From Paralithodes platypus (taxonomy: Eukaryota; Arthropoda; Malacostraca; Decapoda; Lithodidae): a DNA stretch of 64,000 nt. This document shows positions 39,688 to 53,160 of this stretch, piece after piece. The position numbers and the translations under genes were made by a program. Under the pieces are notes generated by a model, which was not told where the DNA came from, did no database searches, and was given only the letters and a program-made list of their open reading frames with translations. Every line of letters starts with the position of its first letter. Positions within the stretch are counted from its first letter, which is position 1. Where the stretch lies: assembly GCA_032716605.1 (NCBI GenBank), contig CM064519.1, positions 32,008,199 to 32,072,198 on the forward strand, read 5' to 3'.

Positions 39688-39974
39688 TTAAGGGAGTCCA
39701 CCTCGTTTTTTTCTCTTTCTCTCCCTCTCTCTTTGGCTTGTATCCATTCGGCCCCATTCAGCCTACTGTTTTAAGAAGTTTACCCCTATCCAGGTGTCAA
39801 TATTGTCCTGGCGAGCGGTAGCGAGCCATCATATATATATATATATATTGTTTACAGCAAGCTAAATTTGTACATTTTTCAATAGAACATTTTCTCAGGC
39901 GAAGCCGGATTTCTCCATACAATGCTGGCTAGCTATCGCTCGCCAGGAAGAAATCGACACCTGGATGGAGATAA

Positions 39975-41067
39975 TGCCTTCGATAGAGTCTGGCATAAAT
40001 CTTTAATTTCTAAACTACCCTCCTTCGGTTTCTATCCCTCCATCTGTGCCTTTGTCTCTAATTTCCTTTCCGGCCGTTCCATAGCCGCGGTTGTGGACGG
40101 CCATTGTTCACTTCCTCACCCTATAAACTCCGGTGTTCCTCAGGGCTCTGTCCTATCTCCTATTCTCTTTCTAATTTTTATAAATGGTCTCCTTAACTGT
40201 ACCTTAATTCCCATCCATTCATACGCAGACGACTCAACCTTACACTACTCCATTACTTTTTCAGAACGCCCATGCCAGCAATCCCTCAACGACAAACGTA
40301 ATGAAGCCATAGAACTCTTAAATTCTGATCTAAATACTATTTCCAATTGGGGCAGAGAAAACCTTGTTAACTTTAATGCTTCCAAAACCCAATTTCTCCA
40401 GCTATCTACCCGTCAGGATCTCCCAGCGGACTATCCCTTATTCTTCAACAATACAAAAATCAACCTTTCATCTTCTCTCAATATTCTTGGTGTCTCTTTT
40501 TCTTCTGCTCTCATTTGGAAGGACCATATTACCAGTCTTGCTAAGGCAGCCTCCCAGAAGCTGGGTGTGCTCAACCGCCTTAGGGGGTTCTTTTCCCCTG
40601 CACAGCTTCTTGCTCTGTACAGGGGCATAGTGCGCCCTTGTATTGAGTATTGTTCACATGTGTGGGGAGGTTCCTCTCACACCGCTCTCCTAGACAAGGT
40701 TGAAAGGAAGGCCTTTCGTATCATTAACTCCCGTCCACTTACCAATTCTCTGCAATCTCTCTCTCTCCGCCGCAATGTTGCATCTCTCTCGCTATTCTAT
40801 CGCTTCTATAATAATCAGTGTTCCTCAGAGCTATCCCAGTGCATACCACCTCCTTTACGTAGGGCACGTGGTACCCGTCTTGCAACTCAATCCCACCCCT
40901 ACTCTGTGCAACTCTCCAACCCAAGAGTGAAACGTTACTCTCAAATTTTCTTCTACTCAACAGCTGAACTCTGGAACTCGCTCCCAGAATCAGTCTTTCC
41001 CGCTTACTGTGACTTAAATTGCTTCAAACTCCGTGTGTCCAGGCATTTTGGCTCGAACGTCCCTTGA
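39975..41067 (+). pseudogene. Jockey-like reverse transcriptase, C-terminal two thirds
   Basis: About 364 residues of RT read without interruption. Visible motifs: AFDRVWHK (palm motif A with catalytic Asp), SGVPQGSVLSPILFLIFING (motif B region), HSYADDSTLHYS (motif C, the catalytic YADD), then the thumb region WKDHITSLAKAASQKLGVLN and IEYCSHVW. The N-terminal RT blocks, the endonuclease and any ORF1 are missing. The open frame extends upstream to an ATG at 39922, but those first 18 or so residues come from the flanking MITE, so the ORF is an accidental fusion. Closest relative in the window: the fragment at 1-413. Confidence 0.88.
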
Positions 41068-41173
41068 TTTTGGCCCTGTCGCTCTTTCAACTATGGGGGA
41101 GGTACTCGCTATAGGCAGTTATGCCTTTTGCCTCCCTCAATCACATAGGAAAAAAACAAAAAACAAAAAACAA
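39975..41173 (+). mobile_element. 5'-truncated Jockey-like LINE with A-rich tail
   Basis: About 1.2 kb. It starts abruptly inside the RT domain, runs through the stop at 41065-41067 and a short 3' UTR (tttggccctgtcgctctttc ... tgcctccctcaatcacatag), and ends in an A-rich tail (AAAAAAACAAAAAACAAAAAA). An A-rich tail and 5' truncation are typical of target-primed reverse transcription. The target is the MITE at 39688. Confidence 0.9.
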
Positions 41174-41270
41174 CGTCTTAAAACACTTGGCTGAATGGGG
41201 CCGAATGGATACAAGCCAGGGAGAGAGAGAAATGGAGATAAATATAAAAATAGCAGGAGACCCCCCTTAG

Positions 41271-42145
41271 AGGGTGAACACACGCTATGGGTGGAAGGGA
41301 AGCTCAGTATGGGTGAATGACTGAGCTGTCAATGGTATGCAGTTTATTAATATGGTTCTAGGAGATTTTCTAAATCTGGTTGCTCAGTAGCCGAGTCACA
41401 CTAGTTTGAATGGAAGGAAAATAATTAATGTTTCAGGATGATTTGCGTGCTTTATCGGTTTACTCTAGTACAATTATACAGATAATTACAGATAATATTG
41501 AATGGTACTGTAGTTTGTGCGAGAGGACTGGAGTGGTGTGGGGTTGGGTAAGGAGGGTGAGGGAGGGTAAGGGCGTGACTGAAGCAGGGAGGGACACTGA
41601 CGGATTACCCGCGCCAGGGACCACGGCCTCCAGATCTTCAATATGGCCGGGGGGGGGGGTGCAGAGTGTGGTCCTTGGAGTGCAACTGTCCGGGCACCAC
41701 CGGGATTCGATACCCGGCTGGAGGGTGTAGGTGCCGCTACTAAGGGAGGTGGTGGTGGTGGTGGTGAGGCCTTTGGGGTGGATGGTACTAAGGTTGCTGC
41801 GTCACCCTGGAGGGCCCGCGGCAGGAGGGTCCGTGGTAGAGGATGCCAGGGTCTCTCTCTCCTTCTTCTTCTCCTTCTCCCTCTCCTTCTCTCTCTCTCT
41901 CTGAAGCCGCAGCCGCTGGCCCGGACGCCGCCTTGCACCTCGCGACAAGTACTAATGACCTGGGAGGAAAAAAGGCCGGCTGGGTTCTTACAAAATGGAA
42001 GAGTACGTTCTATCATGTGTTTTCGGGGATAAAAAGGAAATATCTTCACATGTCCTCGGGGCTGGGGGAGGGTTTTTCTTATCCCCTCCACCGTGCTGAT
42101 GCCGAGGTTCGTTGGCCCGACTGGTGGCAGGATTCATTAGTGGCT
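41271..42145. other. GC-rich unassigned region
   Basis: 41560-42140 is much richer in G+C and CpG than its surroundings (gcgccagggaccacggcc, ggcccgcggcaggagggtcc, ggcccggacgccgccttg). ORFs of 129 and 201 residues on opposite strands overlap here and neither shows a known domain. A poly-G run (41647-41659), GGT units and CT/CTT tracts are present. It could be a CpG-rich 5' exon or promoter, or an unknown repeat; no splice or coding evidence decides this. Confidence 0.35.
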
Positions 42146-42792
42146 CACTCATCACACTGCTTCACTATCACCACATCTAGAACACCACGTCTCAATCATG
42201 TCCCAGTTACGTTGTTTCTATGCCACTACATCTACAACACCACGTCTCATTTACACCTCTTTCCACATCTCTATTATGCTGCTTAAGCTATCACCAGATA
42301 TCTACCCCCACGTCTCAACTACGGTATATCTATTCATATCTCTACCACACTGCTTTACTATCCCCACATCTCTAACACCTCAATCATATATCTATCCATA
42401 TCTCCACCACACTGCTTCACTATCACCACATCTCTAACACCACGTCTCAATCATATCTCTATCAACATGTCCACCACACTGCTTCACTATCACCACATCT
42501 CTAACATCATGCCTCAATCATATCTCTATCTACATCTCCACCACACTGCTTCACTATCACCACATCTCTAACACCACGCCTCAATCATATTTCTACCCAC
42601 ATGTCCACCACGCTGCTTCACTATCACCACATCTCTAACATCATGCCTCAATCATATCTCTATCTACATCTCCACCACACTGCTTCACTATCGCCACATC
42701 TCTAACACCACGTCTCAATCATATCTCTATCCACATCTCCACCACACCCCTTCACTATCACCACATCCCGACCATCACGTCTCAATCACACG
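42146..42792. repeat. About 67-bp minisatellite, roughly 9 copies
   Basis: The unit contains CTGCTTCACTATCACCACAT, CTCTAACACCACGTCTCAAT and ATCTCTATCCACATCTCCAC. The last seven units are close to identical; the first two are more diverged and shorter. Confidence 0.85.
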
Positions 42793-43690
42793 TCATCCTA
42801 CGTCTGAACTTGTACCGCCAGCATACACGACCATTATTGTGGATCACGAACCTAGAATAGCATCATCTTGCATGAAACCAAAGTATATTCCTCAACATGC
42901 TGAACCACTCATAATTATTCAGGGATTTAACATGACATACTGTATTGTATTCAAATACTGTATTGTATTCAATATGCAGATATACATGCCCATTTAGTAT
43001 AAATATGTATTAAATACTGTATAATATATATATTCTATAAAAATATATAGTTAGTATTTTGTTGTTGTTGTTTAAGGGTGGGGGAGAACACTCTTTATAC
43101 CCCATCACGGTATGGTCTAAGGCTCAGCGCCCTCTCTGTTAGAAGCAGGTTGCTCAAACGTCTAGATCCCAGGAAGGGCTGTGGGGCAGCAACGCTCCCA
43201 GGATACGAAGGATGGTATGGGGAGGAGAGGCGACGAACAATGACACCCAGCAGGAAGAAGATGCGTGGTGAAGATGGTGGAACCAACAAAACCCCCTAGA
43301 AGCTGATGGCAGCCCTGGATACCGAGTGTGCCAGGCCCAGTGGCAACCACTGCAGGGGCCACGTCGTCCCGGAGGGAGGACAAGCCATGGATCACATGTC
43401 CAGGGAGGCGCCGGACCCCACCAACCAGAGATTATCAAAGATGGTGCAAGGTATAGAAGCTGGCACAGACAGATGAACAGGGTGACGAAGTCAAGCAGGA
43501 CAACATGGAGTAAAGAGATGAAGCCGGGGGGAGAGGACGAAGAACCACCGATGCAGGAGGTGTTTGATGCAGAAGACAAACACCGGGGCTGACGAAGGTG
43601 CCCCCAAAGAAACCCCAAGATGTGACGGACACTGGGAACATCCCCACGAAACCGCAGCTAGACGGCTTCTTCAACTGAGCATTATGGCAT
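42793..43690. other. Spacer, then an unassigned GC-rich stretch
   Basis: 42793-43070 is AT-rich with a direct repeat of atactgtattgtattcaa. 43080-43690 is GC-rich; opposing ORFs (88 residues plus, 154 residues minus) overlap and no domain is visible. I cannot say whether it is an exon or part of a repeat. Confidence 0.3.
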
Positions 43691-45075
43691 AATGGAGAAC
43701 ATAAGGGTTCCAAGAATGTATCGAAATGGTATTACATAACTTTAAATCAATTCTCGAACCACCAAGAAAGCCAAACCTAAACTCATAAGCCGTAATAAGT
43801 ATACACCTATCTGAAACAGTACCGAAGACAAAGGAGATGATACCGTGTTGGCAATATCCTTAATGCTTCAGAGTTTAGTTTAAACAAATTCAGAGCTTCA
43901 AATGGGGGTATTATGGCTCATAATTGTACAGTACAACGATGGAAAATTTGTTCCTTTATATCTTAAGCATGCTCAATATTCCAAGATGTTGAAAATATAA
44001 CTAACAAATATCCATATTGCAAACAATATTTGCTACAGTAAAACACTAAAGAATTTCTATAGAAATGTAGGATCAGACATTCAAAAAGGACAACAATTGT
44101 CAGCGCTATCTTTCTCATTAATTAATGCATTTAATGTATTAATGTATCTATATCATTTTCTATATACATAAGATGCCTTGTATTTGCTATGAAATTATTA
44201 ATTATATACGTAACCTATTTACATCCCCTGTATGTTTATTGTATCCGGTTCACCCACTTTTAATTCCTGAATATAGGCTAAGAAATTACTTTGACATTTA
44301 AACAAAAAATACATTTAAATATAAAACAAATATGTATTCGTTATGATTCACATTTTAGTATACCTTGCACACTAAGTATAATTCAAAGCGAGCGTGATTT
44401 AAAATTATGAATGTATGAATTTTTAAAGATGACACCAGCTTAACTATTTTCAAACAGCACCTCTACATTTGCAGGGAGCCCCACGCCATTTTCTAAATAC
44501 TTATAAAAACAAAACAAAACAAAATAAAGTCATTCTGAGTCCTATAGACATTAGCTTTGTGGGGGCATTTGTTTGCACCTATGGTCCATTGAAGCCAGCA
44601 TTTTTGCGTTTTTGTAATATTTAATACTGATTTTCAACAATTATAAATGGATAGGGACACAAATATGAAGTTTATAATGAAGCATAGTATCAATACTTCA
44701 AATTGACTTCAACAAATCCACTGAATCGATATTCCTGTTACCGTGGCGATAAGATGAATACTGCAAAACAAAATAATAAAACCGCATACTCTACTCATCA
44801 TCACGCGAAAAAGAAACAAGGTTATTGAAGGATTATTTGGTGTATTTGTGAATAATTTATACCATGTTTCACTAATTAATGTTTTCCCGATTAATTGTCT
44901 GTACATACAAATTGGTTAAAACTGACGAAAAAGCTATACACTCCCTCTTTTTCGCATTCTACTCCATATTTTCATCGATATGTACGAAATGGAGATAACT
45001 ATGAGTAGTGATTGATGGAGTATGGTACAAATACTTTAAAAAGTCACAACAAACTCCTTTGTGGCTCTATTAATC
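43691..45075. other. AT-rich spacer, nothing recognised
   Basis: Short chance ORFs only. Confidence 0.45.
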
Positions 45076-45452
45076 TTCCCATGGCGGCGATGGGTTGAAT
45101 GTGCATTTTTGTGTTATACTTGTAATATTCAACTTTTGTGTGTTATACTTGTAATATTCAACTTGTTTGTGTTATACTTGTAATATTCAACTTTTTTGTG
45201 TTATACTTGTAATATTCAAATATGTGGTTTTGTGTTATACTTGTAATATTCAAATATGTGGTTTTGTGTTATACTTGTAATATTCAACTTGTTTGTGTTA
45301 TACTTGTAATATTCAACTTTTTTGTGTTATACTTGTAATATTCAACTTGTTTGTGTTATACTTGTAATATTCAACTTTTGTGTGTTATACTTGTAATATT
45401 CAACTTGTTTTGTGTTATACTTGTAATATTCAACTCATCGCCGCGGGATAAT
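45076..45452. repeat. Tandem array (about 28 bp, 12 copies) between inverted repeats
   Basis: The constant core GTGTTATACTTGTAATATTC occurs 12 times, separated by AACTTT, AACTTG or AAATATGTGG plus short T runs. The array is bounded by an inverted pair: left ATGGCGGCGATGGGTTGAAT (about 45081) and right ATTCAACTCATCGCCGCGGG (about 45430). The inverted similarity extends outward through ctctatt. Confidence 0.85.
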
Positions 45453-45953
45453 GAATAGAGCATGGTGTCTATTTGGAGAAATTACATGAATACTTCATCA
45501 TACACTGTATATTTCCTCATGTCCTGGGGTTTGGACTGCTTTTGAACAGCCTCTCGTTTGACAGCTTGTTTAACAGTATGGATGTACGGAGTCAATCGGA
45601 AAAGAAGCTATGTTAGGATATGAACAAACTGCCCCATCAAGGTTGTATAAACAAATCTTGCCTCCCGCGCTGCTCGAGGTGTGTCTGTCCATCAGTCGGG
45701 AGATTTTACCCTCACTAAAGCCAAATTGCCAATCGACGAGGGAAAATTGGGCTAAATGGAAATCAAGGTGGAAAAAAGCGAGGACACAAATTAAATTGGG
45801 TTCGCCGGAGAGGAAGTCAATTTTGTCTCACTTTCTTCTTCCTCAGGCATTTAATTTCCCTTCTAAATTGAGCCGTCCCATTGATTTGCTGTTTAATTAT
45901 AATCAACGAATTTGGTGTACATGTTAATTGATTGATCACTACTGTATTGCGGT
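45453..45953 (+). other. Unassigned stretch with a 105-residue ORF
   Basis: The ORF at 45610-45927 has a fairly normal, Lys/Ser/Leu-containing composition and is not a simple-repeat artefact. I recognise no domain, and no splice-site or promoter context supports it. It may be chance. Confidence 0.2.
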
Positions 45954-47679
<1,726 letters not shown>

Positions 47680-47680
47680 G

Positions 47681-47716
<36 letters not shown>
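47680..47716. repeat. (TG)n microsatellite
   Basis: About 18 TG units; TG-rich words continue to about 48000. Confidence 0.95.
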
Positions 47717-47719
<3 letters not shown>

Positions 47720-48463
47720 GCGAGGGTGTGGCTTTCTGAGTGTGTTTTGGGTGTAGCGGATATCCAGTGTTTGTGGGAGTTCATGTGAGTGTATGTACAG
47801 CGACTTGCATTTGTGTGTGTATGCAGTTCTGTTGTTACGTAAATGTTTGTGGAAGTGTGAATAAGGTGGTGTTTTAGTATAGGTGGAGTTATATTTCCTA
47901 GTGCTCCTTATACAGGATTTTAGACGTGTGCTTGGGAGTGCATTTAAAAGCATTAGTGGAAGTTCTTGGGTTTATGCTATCTAGTGTTCGTGAATTTGCT
48001 TGAGAGTCCGATAGTGTTTGAATGTTTTTTGCGTGTGTAGTTGAATCTATATTTTCCCTGCTGATGAATTATATATGAATGATTGCGGTTATCTCAGTCG
48101 GTAAGTTTGATTTTACTTGGTGTGTGACTATAAGTAAGCTAGTGATAATATGTATAACTGGAGGTAAATGACAGCGATTGAGGGTCTCCTTAGCGCGTTA
48201 TAAATGTACTTTTTTCGAGGACGCGATAGTATATCCGAGACGTGAAGAGGGTGCCAGGAAAACAAGGTTGTAATTTATTATGCTAGTTGGTGTACCAGAG
48301 AAGGTATTTCAATGGTACTGTATTTATATAAACTAGTCCAAATGATGCAATCTATACTGACGAGATTACTTTAGTTTGCAGAAGAGAACAAAATCATATC
48401 AATATTAGCATACTTTCTGTTTGTGGTATATTAGGTACTATGGATTTGCCTTTCATATGTATA
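47717..48463. other. Spacer left of the transposon
   Basis: T/G-rich, no gene seen. Ends ...CATATGTATA directly before the left inverted repeat. Confidence 0.45.
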
Positions 48464-48602
48464 TAGTCCATGAGCCAAGACCCGAATTTTGGGATATCGG
48501 TACCACCCGGGGTGACTAATTCTCTTAGGTGTTTTTAGCTTGCTACATGTCTCTAGTTTATGTTTTGATATGATAGCCCTTGCACATTGGTAGCTTAATG
48601 GT
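48464..48602 (+). repeat. Left terminal inverted repeat of the transposon
   Basis: Shared with the right end (as reverse complement), in order: TAGTCCATGAGCC, ATATCGGTACCACC, GGGGTGACTAA, GATATGATAGCC and TGGTAGCTTA. Segments between these are diverged or differ in length. Confidence 0.88.
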
Positions 48603-48791
48603 CGTTATCACTTCTTGAATAGACATACCCTACCGAAAATTCCGAAATTTTTTAAAATGTCAAATTTGGGGACAGGAATGCCTAAATGTCAACAAAATGC
48701 ATATAGTAATTGTCACATTTAATACAAGTCCTGTAAATACACACTAAGCATGCCATGGGCTTGTACATACTATTATGGCAAATTACTACTC

Positions 48792-49979
48792 CTAAATATC
48801 ATCTACGTCAGACTCGGAATCTGACTGTTGTACCGGCTCTTCTTCAATAGCCTTGTTCTGACATGTCTGTAACCTGCACATGTCCGTGCATTTTAGACCA
48901 TTGCTGAGGCAAGTACACTTAGGGAGTTCGCATGACCGCACACACTTGCAAGACAGTAGCTGCATAACAGCATCTGGTGCTGGTGAGCCTCGCATCCAGT
49001 TGACGGCAAGCTTACCGTCCTCATCTGTCATCCAACCGCAGTCTGTTGGGTTCGCAACAAATGGCTGGCTCTGAAGACTTCTCCTCCAGATCGCAGCCTG
49101 GTAGTTTGCACGCAGTGCATGCATGAAGAGGCAGTCCTCACAAGGAGGGAGTTGACTTGACTCTACCTCTCCACGTCTTGCACAGAACAGCTCATACCGA
49201 AGCTTGTTTACCTTAGTTGTGTGGGTAGATGGTAGGTACATGTGGCAGGTGATTTCCTGTAGCTTCTCAAAGAGTTCAGGAGACACTTCCCATGAGCGTC
49301 CAAGTTCGTGAAAAGCATGCTGGTATGTCTTGTCCATCTTCACCTGCTTGAGTGTCGTCATCTTCCCTCGGCCAGCGAATGCACTGACGGTATCACAGCC
49401 TGTAAAGGCATGCATACCAATCAATGAATCACACACGCTGCCTCCCAGTGTGCGGCTCAGTGTGGTGATATCCAGGAATCTTGTCCGGTTCTTCGTCCCG
49501 CACTTCTGGAACAGATGGGATGGGATCTTGTGGCACATGCCAAGACACAACACCATGACGTCTGTATCTTCTGCAGTGATGATGACAGACTTGTTCCCAG
49601 ATTCTGCTGCATGAAGTGCATGGAGAAGAAGGCGTGTGTCTGCTTCTTCTTGAGTTGACTTAAGCTCAGGAGCCTCTTCCCACTGCTCTTTGGTGATCTT
49701 GAAGCAGCGCTGCTCACATGTGACATACAGCTCCTTGTCCTTGAGCTTCTCCCTGTGCTGTGGTGCCTTCCATTCTTCTACCAAGAACTTGATAAGACTT
49801 GCCTTGTTGGAGGAACTACCGAGTAACTTTCTCCACTGCTGGATGTTGTGCCCAGGTTGAATGTTCTTGAAATGAATTCCTGTGCCTGCACTTCTTTTTG
49901 GCTCGTTCTGCATCCTTGATGGATGTCTCCTTGTAGATATCAAACACAACATCAATGCGCCTGCTCTTAGCACCTTCAT
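48792..49979 (-). pseudogene. Transposon gene part 5: XPG/FEN1-like nuclease (C half) and CXC domain
   Basis: 395-residue open frame; only the part after about residue 27 continues the gene. It carries the second half of an XPG/FEN1-type nuclease: the acidic box QEEAD (Glu111, Glu112, Asp114), AEDTD (Glu137, Asp138, Asp140) and a helix-hairpin-helix-like TGCDTVSAF (Asp196). These are the positions where FEN1 has its metal-binding acids. The C-terminus (about 341-376) has eight cysteines spaced like a Tesmin/TSO1-type CXC domain (CKCVRSCELPKCTCLSNGLK and CTDMCRLQTC), a likely zinc-dependent DNA-binding module, then an acidic tail ending SDVDDI. The join to part 4 needs a one-base shift at the run of five T at 49894-49898. 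Confidence 0.8.
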
Positions 49980-50112
49980 GAACAGCGTGACTCAGTGCTG
50001 TACCTGCAAGCTGTGAAAAAGTTTTGTCGTTTCCCTTCAGTTTGTGGACCAGGCTCATCCCATCAATTATGGTAGCAGAGGGCTCGGGTATCACTTCTGC
50101 AGGAGAAAACAT
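49816..50112 (-). pseudogene. Transposon gene part 4: XPG/FEN1-like nuclease, N half
   Basis: Of the 98 residues, the first 75 or so are genuine. IIDGMSLVHKL holds the first acidic residue of the PIN-like fold, and VVFDIYKETSIKDAERAK parallels the FEN1 N-region block (VFDG ... K ... E ... KR). After the A run at about 49894-49898 (plus-strand T) the frame is lost and the nuclease continues in part 5. The join to part 3 needs a one-base shift near the AAAA run at 50106-50109. Putting parts 4 and 5 side by side gives a nuclease with the FEN1 order of motifs: first Asp, FD/KR block, EEAD, EDTD, GCD. Confidence 0.78.
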
Positions 50113-52426
50113 TCCTCTCTAACTCCTTTGCGAGGGCAGCCTTGTTGGTCTTGCGGAGAGACCCATCACCGCTGGCAAGTGCCCAAGGCAAAGGCCCCAG
50201 GGGATGAGCCAAGACATCACTCATTTTGAGCTTTCTGTTCTCGGCAACAAGGATCATCTGGCCAAATAGGTTCCTGTCAGCCTTTAAGATAACCTCCTTG
50301 GCATGGTCTTGTGAGCGTGGCTTCATTCTGATGTTAGTGAACGTTCTCAGTTTCGTCTTCGTCATCGTGTCATGAAACTGTATAGTTGGCGTATCGATCT
50401 CCAGGCGCTCTTCCTTGAAGGCTTGATATGCATCCTCTCCTATTCTGTAGGCCCCTAGAAGGTCTTTGACAACTTCTGGTGGTGCCATAGTCGCAGTTGA
50501 CAAACTGACAAGATCTTCTTGCTCTGCGTTGAAGGGGTTCAACCAGCTGGTCTCCATCAGTTGAACTAAAGATTGGACATCGGCCTCATCTCTTCTAATC
50601 CTGGGCATCTGTAGGTCTGGGTGGCTGAAGTCAGTATACTTTTGGCCTACTACCATAGTCCTGAGCTGCCTTAAGTACCTGCTGCGATACTCCGATGTCA
50701 GGTAGTACCTGGCGACAGCTCCGCCTTTCAGGCTGAAGCCTTTTGTGCCCCCTGGTGTCTGGGTGTCTTTGTTGATCGTCTCTTCGATTGTCTGGTCCAC
50801 AGGGATCCGTCCAAAGGGATTCTTGCTACCGATCTGGACCGAAAAGCCACCTTGCATGAAGTGTTCATGGACCTCTGGGTGTTCAATGGGCAGTCGAGAC
50901 ATCAAGGCATAGTAGTAGGTTAGGAACCGGGCATAGTTCACTTTGTCATAGGCAAAACACCACGGTATCATCTGTCGGATTGCTCCTAGGTGGAGCATCC
51001 AGTTGCCTTCTCTGGAGGCTCGAATTAAGTCCAGCATGATCTCAACCATGTCCAGGTATGACATCCAGAATGCTGAGAGGTTGTGTTCATCTCTGAGGGT
51101 CTCAAGATAAACTTGGAAAAGCTTCATGATATGTGTGCATGATTCACTCTCCATCAGCTCTTGAAAGAGTCCCTGAGACACATTGCTGTGAAAGCTGTTG
51201 ATGTCCTTCAGTGTTTCATCTAGATGGTGTATGTCCCTTGAATGGTTTTCTTCTAGCCATGAAAGGAAGCCTTTCCATGCAAGCCTCATCAGTGCTTCAT
51301 ACACGAGCTTGTGTAGTCTCACTGCTCTGTTGTACCTCTTGCCGTTCATCACTCCTGACACTGATCCTTCTGCGATGATACCTGATTCCACACACAGATC
51401 TCTAAGACCTGCATCTTGAAACCTCTTTCCTATGGTGGAGATGAGATTACAGATTGTGTGGAAGACGCCCATCCTGATGATAATGTTCTTGAACTTCTCT
51501 TGTTTCCAGATAACTTCGGCAGCTTTGGCATAGAGTGCTTGATCAAACACGCACACAATCTTGTTAAGCTGTAAGGACTGCATGATAGCATGCGTTTGTT
51601 CCAAGATTTCATTAACGGTGGACATTTCTGTTGCGGGAGCATTGATAGTGGGCAGGTAGCTTACAGTGTCCTGAACCACTGCAATGTCTCTGCGCATTTT
51701 GATGTTGAACCCAGTCCAACTGCTGATGGACTGGTCCTCATGGTCTGACATTCGAGTAAGAAGCCAGATATGGTTCTTTGTCTTTGAATCCTGGACTTCC
51801 TTGGTAGTGTCGACATACGCAGTCTCAATCCTAGGTGGCCCTGCCCGCCGCCCAACATTGTATATTGGCAGCATTGATGATGTCTGAGTGATGCTTCTTA
51901 TCTTGGACTTGGTAATCTCTGGCAGGACTTTCTCTGGCACAGAGCCTGCAACCTTGGACTGGACAGCAATGCCATTGACTCTATGAGAAGTACCTGCTCC
52001 ACTTAGGGTCTCTTCAAGTCGGTCAATGTTATCCCAGGCCAGGGTTGTGAACACACCAGGGTAGATGTTTGCTGGCAGTGGAATGTCATCCTTTGAGCAT
52101 TCCAGCTTCTGGATACAAAGGGCTGTATCGATCTCCTCAAACATTGAGTAAGACACACAGTGACCAAGACGATTCAGAGTTCGGATCAGTTCTGTGTTTC
52201 CTGTCAAAGACTTTACAGCATTGGTCAGCAGTACGTGCTTGGGTGGTTTTGTCTTGCCACTGGTAACAGCAAAGACCAAGTCACTGCCAAAGGAAGTGGC
52301 AAGACGTTGAGCTCTTTCAGAGGGAGTTTCACACTCACACTCTCCTGTCAGCAGGGTGTGCAGGAATTGAGTGACTGCTGCAGGAATGACATTCTGATCT
52401 GTATCGGGAGGCCATGGCTGACTCAC
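50063..52426 (-). pseudogene. Transposon gene part 3: RNase-H-like (DDE-type) transposase core
   Basis: 787-residue open block, the largest piece. It would catalyse cutting and joining of the element's ends. Candidate acidic residues: Asp132 and Asp135 in AWDNIDRLEETLSGAG, Asp295 in VCVFDQALYAKA, and Glu347 in CVESGI, with a strongly conserved-looking RMGVFHTICNLISTIGKRF block (His323) between the last two. The order D, D, E fits a DDE transposase, but which acids are catalytic is inference. The block starts on GTG in mid-gene, so this is not a real start: it continues from part 2, with a shift at 52424. The last 15 residues or so, after the TTTT run near 50106, are out of frame. No internal stop in 2.3 kb. 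Confidence 0.82.
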
Positions 52427-53160
52427 ATCTTGTTTTTGATCTCATTCCTCAGCTGCATTCCTGCTTTGGTTAAGACATCTTCAGAGTTAGCTGCTCTTGC
52501 TTCTTGCAGGTCTTTTGCCATTTTGTGTGCTTGCCGGGCAAGGTCGTCCATTGAGAGGCTGCGTGGATAGATTAGAAGCTTTCCTTTCTCATCTGGGACA
52601 AAGCGTAGTGATTCTCCAAACTCGGTTTCAATCTTTCGGCGAACATGTTTCTTTGTCGCTGGTTTCAGTTGGATAATACCACGGGACATCATGGATCTCT
52701 CAAGCCTAGATGTGAGGTTTGTCATAGGCAGTACCTCTGGGTTGGGGAATAATTTGGTCCTTATATACAAGCAGAGTTCCTCGAGGGCTTCTGTCTCAAC
52801 CTCTTCGTAGCGTGCTTCCTCGCTTTCTTCCTGATTTTCACCTGCACCCGACCTGGCGGCCGCTGGGAAATCATCTTTTGTGAAGAGTTTGTAGCACGAC
52901 TTGTGGTAGTGACCCTCTGCAGCAACAAGGTCTCTGCTAACTAAACCAAGGATTCTCTGGTTGAGTTTCCTTATTGCTGCTCTGCGAATCTTCTCATCTG
53001 CTCGTAGCTCAACACACTGTATGAGTGGCTCCCTTGTCTTTGTTGTTTTTATGTACTTGCTTGACTTCTCGCAGAAGATACATACTTTGGCATACACCCT
53101 GCTAGTACTAGGGGCATCCCTTGATGCCCTCCTCCTGGGTCGACGCTTGCTGATTCTATC
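52423..53160 (-). pseudogene. Transposon gene part 2: basic stretch and second zinc-finger-like module
   Basis: The open frame starts upstream of the ATG at 53097: reading back, it gives a very basic KRRPRRR stretch (nuclear localisation candidate) near 53135-53155. Then comes VCIFCEK ... HYHKSCYKLFT, a Cys-x2-Cys / His-x3-Cys arrangement typical of zinc-binding modules near the N-terminus of large transposases. An acidic stretch (NQEESEEARYEEVETEALEE) follows. It stops at 52423-52425 (ATG TGA). The transposase core begins immediately in a different frame; alternatively the perfect donor-like GTGAGT at that point could mark an intron, but I see no convincing acceptor nearby. Confidence 0.72.

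Larger units (their letters stand above)
39688..41270. mobile_element. TTAA MITE, family B, interrupted by a LINE
   Basis: Left part 39688-39974 and right part 41174-41270 together match the intact 380-bp copy at 21730. Left end TTAAGGGAGTCCACCT; right end AGGAGACCCCCCTTAG. Inner inverted words GGCTTGTATCCATTCGGCCC and GGGCCGAATGGATACAAGCC are present on either side of the LINE. The intact copy shows the empty site gatggggataaacgtctta, placing the LINE between ataa and acgtctta. Confidence 0.9.

Noticed and set aside
39922..39974. N-terminal extension of the Jockey-like RT ORF
   Set aside because: The DNA belongs to the flanking MITE, as shown by the intact copy at 21730; the fusion is accidental.
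41690..41730. tRNA-like B-box (GGGATTCGATACCC)
   Set aside because: No A-box or anticodon arm at the right distance; the stem-loop alone is weak evidence.
45076..45452. CRISPR-like array (constant 20-22 nt core with variable linkers)
   Set aside because: Linkers are only 3-12 nt and mostly T runs; there are no cas genes and the genome is eukaryotic.
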